A stretch of DNA of 64,000 nucleotides from Oscillospiraceae bacterium. Lineage in GTDB: Bacteria; Bacillota; Clostridia; Oscillospirales; Ruminococcaceae. The stretch spans positions 186,001 to 250,000 of the forward strand of contig CP107211.1 of NCBI GenBank assembly GCA_025757845.1, read 5' to 3'. The translations under genes and the position numbers were made by a program. The notes under the pieces were generated by a model. The model worked only from the letters and a program-made list of their open reading frames with translations, searched no databases and was not told the DNA's origin. The stretch's first letter is position 1, and every line of letters starts with the position of its first letter. Below are positions 20,034-28,317 of this stretch, piece by piece.

Positions 20034-22031
20034 TCAACCCTGGATGCGGGTCTGCATCAGATGGTCCGGGGTGTAGGCATCGGATAAGGTACCGTTCATG
20101 CTGGCGGCATAGTAATACAGGGCTGTCCAGGATTTCAGTTCATAGCTGGTGCCCTCCAGCACACCCTTGCCGCGGCAATAAGGAGCCCAGAACCGGTAGT
20201 ATTCCTCCGATTTGTTGTCGGAGGGAACATCCATGTAGGTGCCGGTGGCCTCATCGTAGGGGGCAAAGGGAAGCGCCTGCCCTGTGGCCATTTTGCTGGC
20301 CCAGGGCAGCAGACTTACCAAGTTCTGGGAGGATTCAAAGGTGAACGAGGTGGAGTAGGCTTTGTGGAAGTCCAGAGGCTGCCAGCTGTCGCTCTCCGGG
20401 AAATAGACTTCGATGCTGGAAACATCACAGGAGATCTGCCCGTCAGAAATGTGATAGCGGTAGCGCAGATTTCCGGTGTGGAGGGTGCCGGCACCGCCGT
20501 AGGTCCGGCCCTGAGGGGTGACACCGGAGCACGCAGCATCAAAGACACAGATGGATGCCAGCTGTGCACCGGACAAGTCGCAGACCACCAGACTGGAGCC
20601 CGCGCTGTGGTCGATCGCCGATTCACCGGTGGATTGCTCGTTGAAGGCGTCCGCGACGGTAAAGTCACCCTGATACAGCGCAGTGCGGACGTAGCCGCCG
20701 AACACGAAGGATACCTGAGAGCCGGAGGCATAATTGAAGGAATCACAGATAAAGGCGGTGACAGGAGACTGGATGTAGGTGTATCCGATGGCCTTTCCGT
20801 CTTCGTACTGGATATAGTCGTAGCCGGTGGGGATGGTCATCACCACGCTGTCCGGCGTTACATCGTCCAGACCCAGCTTGGAGAAATAGCCGTCCGGTGC
20901 CGTCAGGTCTGCGTCGTAGCGGGCCAGAAGATCCTGCATACTCCGGTATGCCAGAGCTTCCGGTGACAGATCCCGGGGATCCTCGTAGTCGTATGCCTTC
21001 GTCAGCTCATAGCAACAGGTCTCCTCTGGCACCCAGGTCCAGCCGGCAGATATTTTTTGCAGGCTCAGCACGCCCAGGTTTTGAGCATAGCAGCCGGTGG
21101 AGGTCATGATCACGCCGTTCTCCACGATGGGTTGGTCATAGGCGAGGTGGTCGTGAGCGTTCTGGATCACGTCCAGGAAGCCTTCCTGAGCCCGCGCGGT
21201 GGCCCGGTCCTCTTCCATGCCGCAGTGGCTGATGGCGATGACAAGATCACAGCCCTTCTCCTCCTTGAGGAAACGGGCATAGACTCTGGCAACCTCGGCA
21301 CAGTCCATCCGGGTCAGGTCCGAGTTCTTGCAGTAGCCGTAGGACTCCTCGCCTTCCAGGGCAAACAGACCCACCCTGTAGCCTGCTACCTGGCGGATGG
21401 CGTAGTTTTTGGCCCCGGTCTTGGCGTAGGCCCCGGCACCAAAAGCATTGGTGCTCAGGTCATTGGGGCGGATGTCAGCGCTGGTATAAGAGATCGGCTC
21501 GCCGTTGGCGTTGTATTTGATGAACATATTGGATACCAGCAACTGGGGCAGTTTGTGGTAGACCCCGTAGCGCAGCCGGTTTTTCCGGGCGTTGACCCAG
21601 GAGTTTTCGACGGCCTGATCGCCCACGTCGAATTCATGGTTGCCCAGGGTGCAGAAATCTACCTGCATTTCGGCCAGGGCCAGGATCTCCCAGCCCTTTT
21701 GATAGCCGTCCTGGTAAGGAGTTCCCTGGGAGTAGTCACCACCGTCCAAGGTCAGGGTTTTGCCAAAGGCTCGGTGGCGTACCCCGGCCTGTGCGGCGGC
21801 CATTCGCGCCACGCCGCCGGTGATCCGGGTAGAGCCGTCCGTACTCATGATCTTAGAAGTACCCAGATTGGAGTGGATATCGTTGCTCAGCAGCAACACG
21901 ATATCGCCTTTGTAGGGGGTGTGGTCCTGCGTGTCAGGCCAGGCACAGCCCATGAGAGCGGGAGCCATAGCAGTTCCGGCAGTGGTGGCGGCTGCCAGCT
22001 TCAGGAAACTTTTCCGCGAAATCTTTTTCAT
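20034..22031 (-). CDS. Lipoprotein 5'-nucleotidase/metallophosphatase
   Basis: A 665-residue secreted enzyme of the UshA/CD73 family, which hydrolyses nucleotides or related phosphoesters outside the cell. The N-terminus has a twin-arginine-like SRKSFLK stretch, a hydrophobic segment and the lipobox LMGC, so it is probably anchored by lipid at C29. Metal motifs follow: NDIHSNLG, DGGDYSQGTPY, LGNHEFDVG, ISHCGMEED and TGCYAQNLG. The C-terminal half is the substrate-binding domain. The second arginine of the Tat motif is lysine, so Sec export is possible. Start 22031 is set by AAAGGAG. The leader contains a strong internal terminator. Confidence 0.85.
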   Translation of the reverse strand: MKKISRKSFLKLAAATTAGTAMAPALMGCAWPDTQDHTPYKGDIVLLLSNDIHSNLGTSKIMSTDGSTRITGGVARMAAAQAGVRHRAFGKTLTLDGGDYSQGTPYQDGYQKGWEILALAEMQVDFCTLGNHEFDVGDQAVENSWVNARKNRLRYGVYHKLPQLLVSNMFIKYNANGEPISYTSADIRPNDLSTNAFGAGAYAKTGAKNYAIRQVAGYRVGLFALEGEESYGYCKNSDLTRMDCAEVARVYARFLKEEKGCDLVIAISHCGMEEDRATARAQEGFLDVIQNAHDHLAYDQPIVENGVIMTSTGCYAQNLGVLSLQKISAGWTWVPEETCCYELTKAYDYEDPRDLSPEALAYRSMQDLLARYDADLTAPDGYFSKLGLDDVTPDSVVMTIPTGYDYIQYEDGKAIGYTYIQSPVTAFICDSFNYASGSQVSFVFGGYVRTALYQGDFTVADAFNEQSTGESAIDHSAGSSLVVCDLSGAQLASICVFDAACSGVTPQGRTYGGAGTLHTGNLRYRYHISDGQISCDVSSIEVYFPESDSWQPLDFHKAYSTSFTFESSQNLVSLLPWASKMATGQALPFAPYDEATGTYMDVPSDNKSEEYYRFWAPYCRGKGVLEGTSYELKSWTALYYYAASMNGTLSDAYTPDHLMQTRIQG

Positions 22032-22183
22032 GATTCTGTTCTCCTTTTGACAGTCTCTTGGTATCGTGTCATTCTTGTGATGATGGACGGGAATGGCCAT
22101 TCTCCCATCGGGTCTTTGGGACTGCTGTACTTCCGGTGCACACGGAAAAACGCAGAGAAGATTCCAACCTTGCAAAAAGAAAA

Positions 22184-22220
22184 AGACGCACCACAAGCCG
22201 AAAGGGGCTGTTGTGCGTCT
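22184..22220 (-). terminator. Terminator inside the nucleotidase leader
   Basis: On the minus strand, a stem with arms AGACGCACAACAGCC and GGCTTGTGGTGCGTCT is followed by TTTTTCTTTTT. It starts about 38 bases after the predicted transcription start and 150 bases before the gene, the layout of an attenuator. Confidence 0.75.
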
Positions 22221-22264
22221 CTCATTCTCTCACGCAGAACCTATATGGAATCCTTGTATCTCAT

Positions 22265-22293
22265 ACTATAGCAAGACTTTCCGCAAAAGTCAA
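22265..22293 (-). promoter_or_regulatory. Promoter of the nucleotidase gene
   Basis: Minus strand TTGACT, 17-base spacer, TATAGT with a TGC extended -10. Confidence 0.75.
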
Positions 22294-22422
22294 CACATTG
22301 CCTTGTTTTTTAATTGAATGTTGAAAATATTTTAACTCTTACAATATGGGCAAGGCTGGACCCTGTGAGCGTGAAAAACCTTCAGCTGTTTCCCAATGGA
22401 CACGAATCGACAAAAATGAAGG

Positions 22423-22451
22423 AACAACCACCAGCTCGGCTGGTGGTTGTT
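22423..22451. terminator. Hairpin between nucleotidase promoter and response regulator
   Basis: Perfect 13-bp stem AACAACCACCAGC/GCTGGTGGTTGTT with a three-base loop. T-rich tails are weak on both sides. It may insulate the two divergent units. The stretch 22300-22470 holds nothing else that I can support. Confidence 0.5.
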
Positions 22452-22472
22452 TATTGTGTGCAAGGGCAATTG

Positions 22473-22501
22473 TTGCCATTTTTTACAGATTGCGCTATAC
22501 T
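22473..22501 (+). promoter_or_regulatory. Promoter of the two-component operon
   Basis: TTGCCA, 17-base spacer, TATACT, 34 bases before the response-regulator start. Confidence 0.7.
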
Positions 22502-22535
22502 GATTCCGAAAAGTTTTTGTGAAGGGGAGAACCGG

Positions 22536-23249
22536 ATGCTGCGCTGTGCGATCGTGGAGGACAGCCCCAGAGAGCGGGAACATCTGAAAGAATGCCTTGC
22601 CCGCTACTCGGCAGAGCGGGATATCCCGCTGGAGACCACGGCCTTCGGGGATGCGGCGTCGTTTCTGGAACATTACCGTGCCGACTATGACATCGTGTTC
22701 ATGGACATCGAGCTGCCGGGCATCAACGGCATGGAGGCGGCCCACCGCCTGCGGGAGATCGACCAGCAGGTCATCCTGATCTTTGTGACCAACATGGCCC
22801 AGTTTGCGGTCAAGGGCTATGAGGTGGATGCGCTGGACTACATCATCAAGCCTGCCCAGTATGGGCCGCTGAGCATCAAGCTGGACCGTGCGGCCCAGCG
22901 CTGGCGCGCCGCCGCCGAGAGCGTGATGGTGGCCCTGCCCACCGGCACCCAGCGGCTGCTGCTGTGGGAGATCTATTACATCGAGGTGCAGGGCCACAAG
23001 CTGACCTATCACACCGAAAAAGGCCAGCTGCCGGGCACCGGAACCCTGCAGGACGCCGAACAGCGGCTGCACGGCAAGGGCTTCCTGCGCTGCAACAAGT
23101 GCTATCTGGTCAACCAGAAGCACATCCAGACCGTCACCGGCAGCGACGTGGTGCTTTCCAACGGGGAGAAGCTGCAGATCAGCCGTCTGCGCAAAAAGGA
23201 ATTCATGGAGGAGCTGGCCCGCAGCATGGGCAATGAATTTGTGCTATGA
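22536..23249 (+). CDS. LytTR-family response regulator
   Basis: A 237-residue regulator. Residues 1-120 are the receiver with acidic pair E8/D9, phospho-acceptor D57 in FMDIEL and a conserved lysine in DYIIKP; residues about 130-235 are a LytTR DNA-binding domain (YYIEVQGHKLTYH...FLRCNKCYLVN). LytTR proteins bind paired 9-bp direct repeats, and such a pair lies upstream of the glycosidase operon at 24523-24552. Start 22536 follows a GGGGAG site. Its last four bases overlap the kinase start (ATGA). Confidence 0.93.
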   Translation: MLRCAIVEDSPREREHLKECLARYSAERDIPLETTAFGDAASFLEHYRADYDIVFMDIELPGINGMEAAHRLREIDQQVILIFVTNMAQFAVKGYEVDALDYIIKPAQYGPLSIKLDRAAQRWRAAAESVMVALPTGTQRLLLWEIYYIEVQGHKLTYHTEKGQLPGTGTLQDAEQRLHGKGFLRCNKCYLVNQKHIQTVTGSDVVLSNGEKLQISRLRKKEFMEELARSMGNEFVL

Positions 23250-24523
23250 GTACGGTCATCGATCTGTTTGAACGCCACGGCTATGTGCTGGAACTGCTGG
23301 CGTGCGTGGCGGCCACCACCTGGAAGCTGGAGCGGCAGGAGCGCTTTGCGGCGCGGCTGACCGGCATCCTGCTGGCGGAGGCCTGCTTTACCATCGTGTG
23401 GGAGCAGGTGCCCCACAACCTCTACACCGAGTCGCTGCGCACCTTTCTGCTGTGGAGCATCGCGGCGGTGGGCATCCGGCTGTGCTTCCGCATCGCGGCA
23501 GCGTGGGCGGTGTTCTACGCCACGGCGGCGGGCACCATGCAGCACATCATCTACCGGGGGGCCAAGCTGCTGCAGAATGCGGTGTATCACATGGACCGGC
23601 AGTATTGGGCCTGGAGCCGGTGGGTCTATCTGGGCCTTTTCGTGCTGCTGTTCGCGGTGTGCTGCCTGACCCTCACCCGGCGGCTGCACAGCCGCAATCT
23701 GGGCACACTGCCCGGGCGCACGATGACTTTTATCATGGTGGGCTACCAGCTGAGCATGAACATCTTCGTCAACCTGTTCAACGCCTTTAGTGTGGACAGT
23801 GCCCCGCGCATCTTTACCGTCTACAGCGTCTACGACGAGGTGACCACCATCCTGCTGTTCTTCCTGCTGTGTGAGATCCTGCAGCACAGCGACGCCGAGT
23901 GGGACAACATGGTGCTGCAGCAGATGATGCGCCAGCAGCGCCAGCAGATGGAGCTGTCCAAGGAGACGGTGGAGCTCATCAACATCAAGTGCCATGACAT
24001 CCGCAAGCAGCTGTACACGCTGGGCAGCCGGGTGCCGACCGAGGAGCTGGACGAGCTGAAAAAGGCGGTGGATATCTACGGTTCCACGGTCAAGACCGGC
24101 AATGAGACGTTGGACGTGCTGCTGGCGGAGCGCTCCATCGTGTGCAAGGGCCGCGGCATCCAGCTGGATTACATCGCCGACGGTGCAAAGCTGGACTTCC
24201 TGAAGCCCGGCGAGGTGTACTCGCTGTTCGGCAACGCGCTGGACAACGCCATCGAGGCGGTGACCTCGCTGGAGCCGGACCGCCGCTACATCGGCCTGCA
24301 GGTGCGGGCCGAGCGGGGCATGCTGCTCATCCGCATGGAGAACTGCGCCGCCGAGCCGCTGCACTTTGTGGACGGCCTGCCCCAGACCACCAAGGGGGAC
24401 GCCCGGTGGCACGGTTTTGGCGTTAAGAGCATCCGCCGCATCGTGCAGCAGCACGGCGGCACCCTGACGATGCAGGCACAGGACGGCATGTTCCGTCTGG
24501 TGGCGCTCCTGCCGCTCAAATGA
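23246..24523 (+). CDS. GHKL sensor histidine kinase (AgrC-like)
   Basis: A 425-residue membrane kinase. Residues 1-215 hold about six hydrophobic segments. The phosphorylation site is H250 in IKCHDIRKQ, the HxxR form of the AgrC/HPK10 group. The GHKL ATPase domain has N330/N334 in LFGNALDNAIEA and a GFGVKSI glycine box near residue 390. Translation is coupled to the regulator by the ATGA overlap. Its stop codon lies inside the first predicted LytTR site. The signal is unknown; polytopic sensors of this type often detect peptides or cell-surface cues. Confidence 0.92.
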   Translation: MSTVIDLFERHGYVLELLACVAATTWKLERQERFAARLTGILLAEACFTIVWEQVPHNLYTESLRTFLLWSIAAVGIRLCFRIAAAWAVFYATAAGTMQHIIYRGAKLLQNAVYHMDRQYWAWSRWVYLGLFVLLFAVCCLTLTRRLHSRNLGTLPGRTMTFIMVGYQLSMNIFVNLFNAFSVDSAPRIFTVYSVYDEVTTILLFFLLCEILQHSDAEWDNMVLQQMMRQQRQQMELSKETVELINIKCHDIRKQLYTLGSRVPTEELDELKKAVDIYGSTVKTGNETLDVLLAERSIVCKGRGIQLDYIADGAKLDFLKPGEVYSLFGNALDNAIEAVTSLEPDRRYIGLQVRAERGMLLIRMENCAAEPLHFVDGLPQTTKGDARWHGFGVKSIRRIVQQHGGTLTMQAQDGMFRLVALLPLK

Positions 24524-24552
24524 CAGTTCAGGGCCCCAAAATGACAGTTTGG
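24523..24552 (+). promoter_or_regulatory. Predicted LytTR regulator binding site (two 9-bp direct repeats)
   Basis: ACAGTTCAG (24523-24531) and ACAGTTTGG (24544-24552) are separated by 12 bases. Both fit the published AgrA/LytTR pattern [TA][AC][CA]GTTN[AG][TG], and the 21-base period puts them on one helix face. The pair ends ten bases before the -35 box. Confidence 0.7.
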
Positions 24553-24562
24553 GAAAAATCTG

Positions 24563-24590
24563 TTGTAAATATTCACAAAACCTCTATACT
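24563..24590 (+). promoter_or_regulatory. Promoter of the glycosidase operon
   Basis: TTGTAA, 16-base spacer, TATACT. The poor -35 fits an activated promoter. Confidence 0.65.
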
Positions 24591-24689
24591 ATCGGCAGAG
24601 CTTTGAATCACTCTGCCGGTTTCTTTTTGTGCGGCGTTTGCTTCCGCACCGCACAGGGGGAGAGCGGACAACTTTCAAAGGAGGACAAA

Positions 24690-27600
24690 ATGTTGAAGAA
24701 GAAAAACCTGTGGCGCGGTTTGACCATGGTGTTTGCCCTGCTTCTGGCCGTTTCCATGATGGCAGGCAACATCCTGGAGCTCTACCGCACCTCTGTGGAT
24801 GCCTTCCTGGGCACCCGCAGCACCCAGACTGTGACCGAGCAGTCGGACGATGAATCCGATGCCTGGACCTACAAGTCGGAATTCACCACGGCCAAAGAAG
24901 CCTACGAGGGCTTCAAGGACTTCGCCATCGAGGCTTCGCAGGAGACCTTTGCCCTGCTGAAGAACGAGAACGGTGCCCTGCCTCTGGCCAAGGATGCCAA
25001 GATCACCATGCTGGGCGTCCGCAGCTATGCTCCTGTTTACGGCAACAGCGGCGGCAGCGTGCCGGACGGCAAGTCCACCGTGCAGATCTTTGACGCCTTT
25101 ACCGAGCGCGGCTTCCAGCTGAACCCGGAGACCCTGGCGGCTTACGAGGCATTCTTTGCGGACAAGGAATGGACCAAGCCCCAGTTCGGCGGCGGCATCC
25201 TGCCGGCTTACGCCGAGATCACCGCTTACGATGATCCCCACGAGCTGACCCTGGACGAGCTCAAGCAGCTCAACCCCGACTTTGAGTCCAAGTACACCGA
25301 GTACGGCGACGCTGCCATCGTGGTGGTGAGCCGTGTCGGCGGCGAAGCCGGTGCATACTACCCCGGCGAGGAAGGCCTGGCAGACGGCGTGCACACCGTC
25401 AACGGCAACATCCTGAGCCTGAGCGATGAAGAAATGGCCATGATCGAGGAAGCAAAGGCCAATTTCGACAAGGTCATCGTGCTGGTCAACGCAGCCAACC
25501 CCATGGAGATCTCCAACCTGGAAGAGGACCCCGACATTGACGCCATCCTGTGGGTGGGCTACCCCGGTGCTTATGGCTTCTACGGCGTGGCCGACGTGCT
25601 GAACGGCACCGTGGCTCCCTCTGCCCATCTGGGCGATACCTTCGTCAAGAACGGTGCACTGGCTCCCGCCATGCAGAACTTTGGCAACATCCCCTGGGCA
25701 AACGCTTCGGACTTTGCTGAGGGCACCAGCGTCAACTCCTACCTGATCGAGAACGAGGGCATCTACACCGGCTACCGTTACTACGAGACCCGTTATGCGG
25801 ACATCGTGCTGGGCAACGGCGGTGCCAATGCCTCTGCCGGTACCTACGCCAACGCCGACGGCACCGTGGCCACCAGCGACGGCACCTGGAGCTACGACAA
25901 CGAGGTGGTCTATCCCTTCGGCTACGGCATGAGCTACACCACCTTTGAGCAGACCCTGGACAGCGTGGTCATCACCGGTGACAAGCGCACCGCTACCGTG
26001 ACCGTGACCACCACCAACACCGGCGATGTAGCCGGCAAGGCTGTCGTGCAGCTGTACGCCAGCGCACCCTACACCGACTACGACAAGCAGAACGGCATCG
26101 AAAAGTCCGCCCTGCAGCTGATGGACTACGAAAAGACCAACACCCTGCAGCCCGGCGAGAGCCAGACCATTCCCATGAATGTGGACATGAGCCTGCTGGC
26201 CAGCTACGACAGCCAGAACGCCAAGACCTTCATCGTGGACCCGGGCGACTACTACTTCGCCATCGGCTCTGACGCCCATGATGCTCTGAACAACATCCTG
26301 GCTGCTCAGGGCAAGACCACTGCCGACGGCATGACCGCCGACGGCGATGCTTCCAAGACCTACCAGTGGACCTGGGACGGCGCTGTGGATGCCGACACCT
26401 TCTCTGTGAGCAAGGCCGGCGTGGAGATCACCAACGCAGTGAGCGACGGCGACTACTCCATGGACATCAACACCTTCATCCCCGGCACCGCTACTTATCT
26501 GTCCCGCAGCGACTGGGACGGCACCTTCCCCACCACCATTACCGGCCTGAAGGCCGAGGGCCGTCTGGCCACCCTGCTGGCCAACGACTTCATCGACATC
26601 AAGACCGATGAGGACACTTCGGACATCGTGTTCGGCGACACCACCAGCACCCTGACCCTGAACGACCTGAAGGGCGCTGACTTCGACGATCCCCGCTGGG
26701 ATGAGCTGGTCGGCAAAGTGACCATCGACGAGTTCCTGAACTTTGCCTCCAACGCCTTCCACAACATCCAGAACATCGACTCTGTGAGCCTGCTGCAGTA
26801 CGCAGCCGACGACGGCCCCAACGGTTCCGACTCGCACTACCTGACCGAGGGCAGCTACCAGGGCACTCCGTATGCGGATGCTGCCGATTACGACTACGGC
26901 ACCCGCGTCGGCCCCACCCCGGAGAACATTGCTTACAGCTGGAACAAGGAACTGGCCTACCGCGTGGGTGAGATCACCTTGGGCGAGAGCACCCTGGTGC
27001 TGAACCTGCCCATCATGATCGGCCCCGGCATGAACATCCATCGTCACGGCTACAACGCCCGCGGCGCAGAGTATTACTCCGAGGACCCCGTCCTGTCCGG
27101 TTACACCGGTTCCGCTGTGGTGCAGGGCGCTCAGAGCAAGGGCACCCTGGTCAACATCAAGCACGCTGCCTTCAACGATCAGGAGATCAACCGCTCCGGC
27201 ATCGCAGTCTTTATGACTGAGCAGAAGGCCCGTGAGCTGGAGCTGCGCAACCTGCAGCAGGCCTTTGAGGGCAACGGCAAGCCCGCTTCCTTCGAGGCGG
27301 ATCCTTCCCGCGATGACACCTACACTGTGGGTGCTCTGGGCGTGATGAGCTCCTACAACCGCATTGGTGCCGTGGCCTCCAGCGCAAACGCTGGTGTCCA
27401 GGTGCAGATCATGCGCAACGAGTGGGGCTTCAAGGGCTACAACGTCACCGACTTTACCGGTGTTACCCTGCACGCTTCTCCCAAGGAGTCCATCCTGGCC
27501 GGCACTACCGCATTCTGCGGTTTCGGCAAGGACGACAGCATCACCTACTGGAATGCTGACGCTCTGAAGGGCGACCGCACCATGCTGCTGGCCATCAAGC

Positions 27601-27812
27601 AGAACATCCATTACCTGCTGTACGCTCTGGCCAACAGTGCCGCCATGAACGGCGTCAACTCCACCACCCGCACCATCAGCGTGATGACCTGGTGGCGTAT
27701 GACCTACCGCGTGTGCATCTACGGCTTTGCAGCTCTCACCGCACTGTGCGCCCTGCTGTACGTCGTGTCTGCGGTCAAGAGCAAGAAGCAGAAGACTGCA
27801 AAGGAGGCCTGA
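24690..27812 (+). CDS. Membrane-anchored GH3 glycosidase with permuted domain order
   Basis: A 1040-residue beta-glycosidase-like protein. A hydrophobic segment (about 12-30) starts it and a second (about 1010-1030) with a lysine-rich tail ends it, so the catalytic part is probably outside, tethered at both ends. Domains run in reverse of the usual GH3 order: the C-terminal alpha/beta domain first (about 60-370), then the fibronectin-like domain (about 410-540, YPFGYGMSYTTFE), a linker, and last the (beta/alpha)8 domain (about 690-960) with KHAAFNDQE and probable nucleophile D921 in YNVTDFTG. Reverse order is known from some ruminal GH3 enzymes. Start 24690 has AAAGGAGGAC. First gene of the operon. 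Confidence 0.85.
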   Translation: MLKKKNLWRGLTMVFALLLAVSMMAGNILELYRTSVDAFLGTRSTQTVTEQSDDESDAWTYKSEFTTAKEAYEGFKDFAIEASQETFALLKNENGALPLAKDAKITMLGVRSYAPVYGNSGGSVPDGKSTVQIFDAFTERGFQLNPETLAAYEAFFADKEWTKPQFGGGILPAYAEITAYDDPHELTLDELKQLNPDFESKYTEYGDAAIVVVSRVGGEAGAYYPGEEGLADGVHTVNGNILSLSDEEMAMIEEAKANFDKVIVLVNAANPMEISNLEEDPDIDAILWVGYPGAYGFYGVADVLNGTVAPSAHLGDTFVKNGALAPAMQNFGNIPWANASDFAEGTSVNSYLIENEGIYTGYRYYETRYADIVLGNGGANASAGTYANADGTVATSDGTWSYDNEVVYPFGYGMSYTTFEQTLDSVVITGDKRTATVTVTTTNTGDVAGKAVVQLYASAPYTDYDKQNGIEKSALQLMDYEKTNTLQPGESQTIPMNVDMSLLASYDSQNAKTFIVDPGDYYFAIGSDAHDALNNILAAQGKTTADGMTADGDASKTYQWTWDGAVDADTFSVSKAGVEITNAVSDGDYSMDINTFIPGTATYLSRSDWDGTFPTTITGLKAEGRLATLLANDFIDIKTDEDTSDIVFGDTTSTLTLNDLKGADFDDPRWDELVGKVTIDEFLNFASNAFHNIQNIDSVSLLQYAADDGPNGSDSHYLTEGSYQGTPYADAADYDYGTRVGPTPENIAYSWNKELAYRVGEITLGESTLVLNLPIMIGPGMNIHRHGYNARGAEYYSEDPVLSGYTGSAVVQGAQSKGTLVNIKHAAFNDQEINRSGIAVFMTEQKARELELRNLQQAFEGNGKPASFEADPSRDDTYTVGALGVMSSYNRIGAVASSANAGVQVQIMRNEWGFKGYNVTDFTGVTLHASPKESILAGTTAFCGFGKDDSITYWNADALKGDRTMLLAIKQNIHYLLYALANSAAMNGVNSTTRTISVMTWWRMTYRVCIYGFAALTALCALLYVVSAVKSKKQKTAKEA

Positions 27813-27815
27813 GCC

Positions 27816-28232
27816 ATGAAAACGAAACTGAACACGAAGACGATCGTGGCTGCTGTGGCCAGTGTGATCGGCCTTGCAGTCTATGGTTACACCTCGATGG
27901 TGGGCTATCTGGCGGCTTCGGCCACCAGCACCCTGCCGGTGGTGCTCACCGTGGCCGCGCTGGTGTGCCTGGCTCTGCGCCAGTTCGCCGGCAGCAAGCT
28001 GCCCGCCGTGGTCAACGACGTGCTGCTGGTGGCAGCCAATGTCTGCCTGATCGGCAGCTTCGCCGTATTCGTTCTGGCCCGCGTTTCGCTGGCTGCGGAC
28101 GTCTACTTCATCCCGGTCAACTATCCGGCCTCTGAGGCTACGGCCCTGCACATCTCCATCGTGGGTGCCGTGTGCTACCTGGTCGGCATCGTGACCCTGA
28201 TCGTGGAAGGCTTCTCCGCAAAGAACGGATGA
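27816..28232 (+). CDS. Small membrane protein, function unknown
   Basis: A 138-residue protein with about four hydrophobic helices (near 12-30, 38-55, 68-90 and 108-130) and short basic ends. I do not recognise a family. It starts three bases after the GH3 stop with GGAGG inside the GH3 end, so translation is coupled. A partner or anchor role for the membrane GH3 is possible but is inference from position only. Confidence 0.7.
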   Translation: MKTKLNTKTIVAAVASVIGLAVYGYTSMVGYLAASATSTLPVVLTVAALVCLALRQFAGSKLPAVVNDVLLVAANVCLIGSFAVFVLARVSLAADVYFIPVNYPASEATALHISIVGAVCYLVGIVTLIVEGFSAKNG

Positions 28233-28241
28233 ATCCCCCAG

Positions 28242-28276
28242 CCGCCCGGCGGAGAAGCTCTGCCGGGCGGTATTTT
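28242..28276 (+). terminator. Internal hairpin in the glycosidase operon
   Basis: Nine-bp GC-rich stem CCGCCCGGC/GCCGGGCGG followed by TATTTT. The short T-run suggests partial termination before the GH2 gene. Confidence 0.55.
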
Positions 28277-28317
28277 GGGTTCCGGACCTTATCTTGTGAT
28301 CAAATGAAAGGAGGCAG

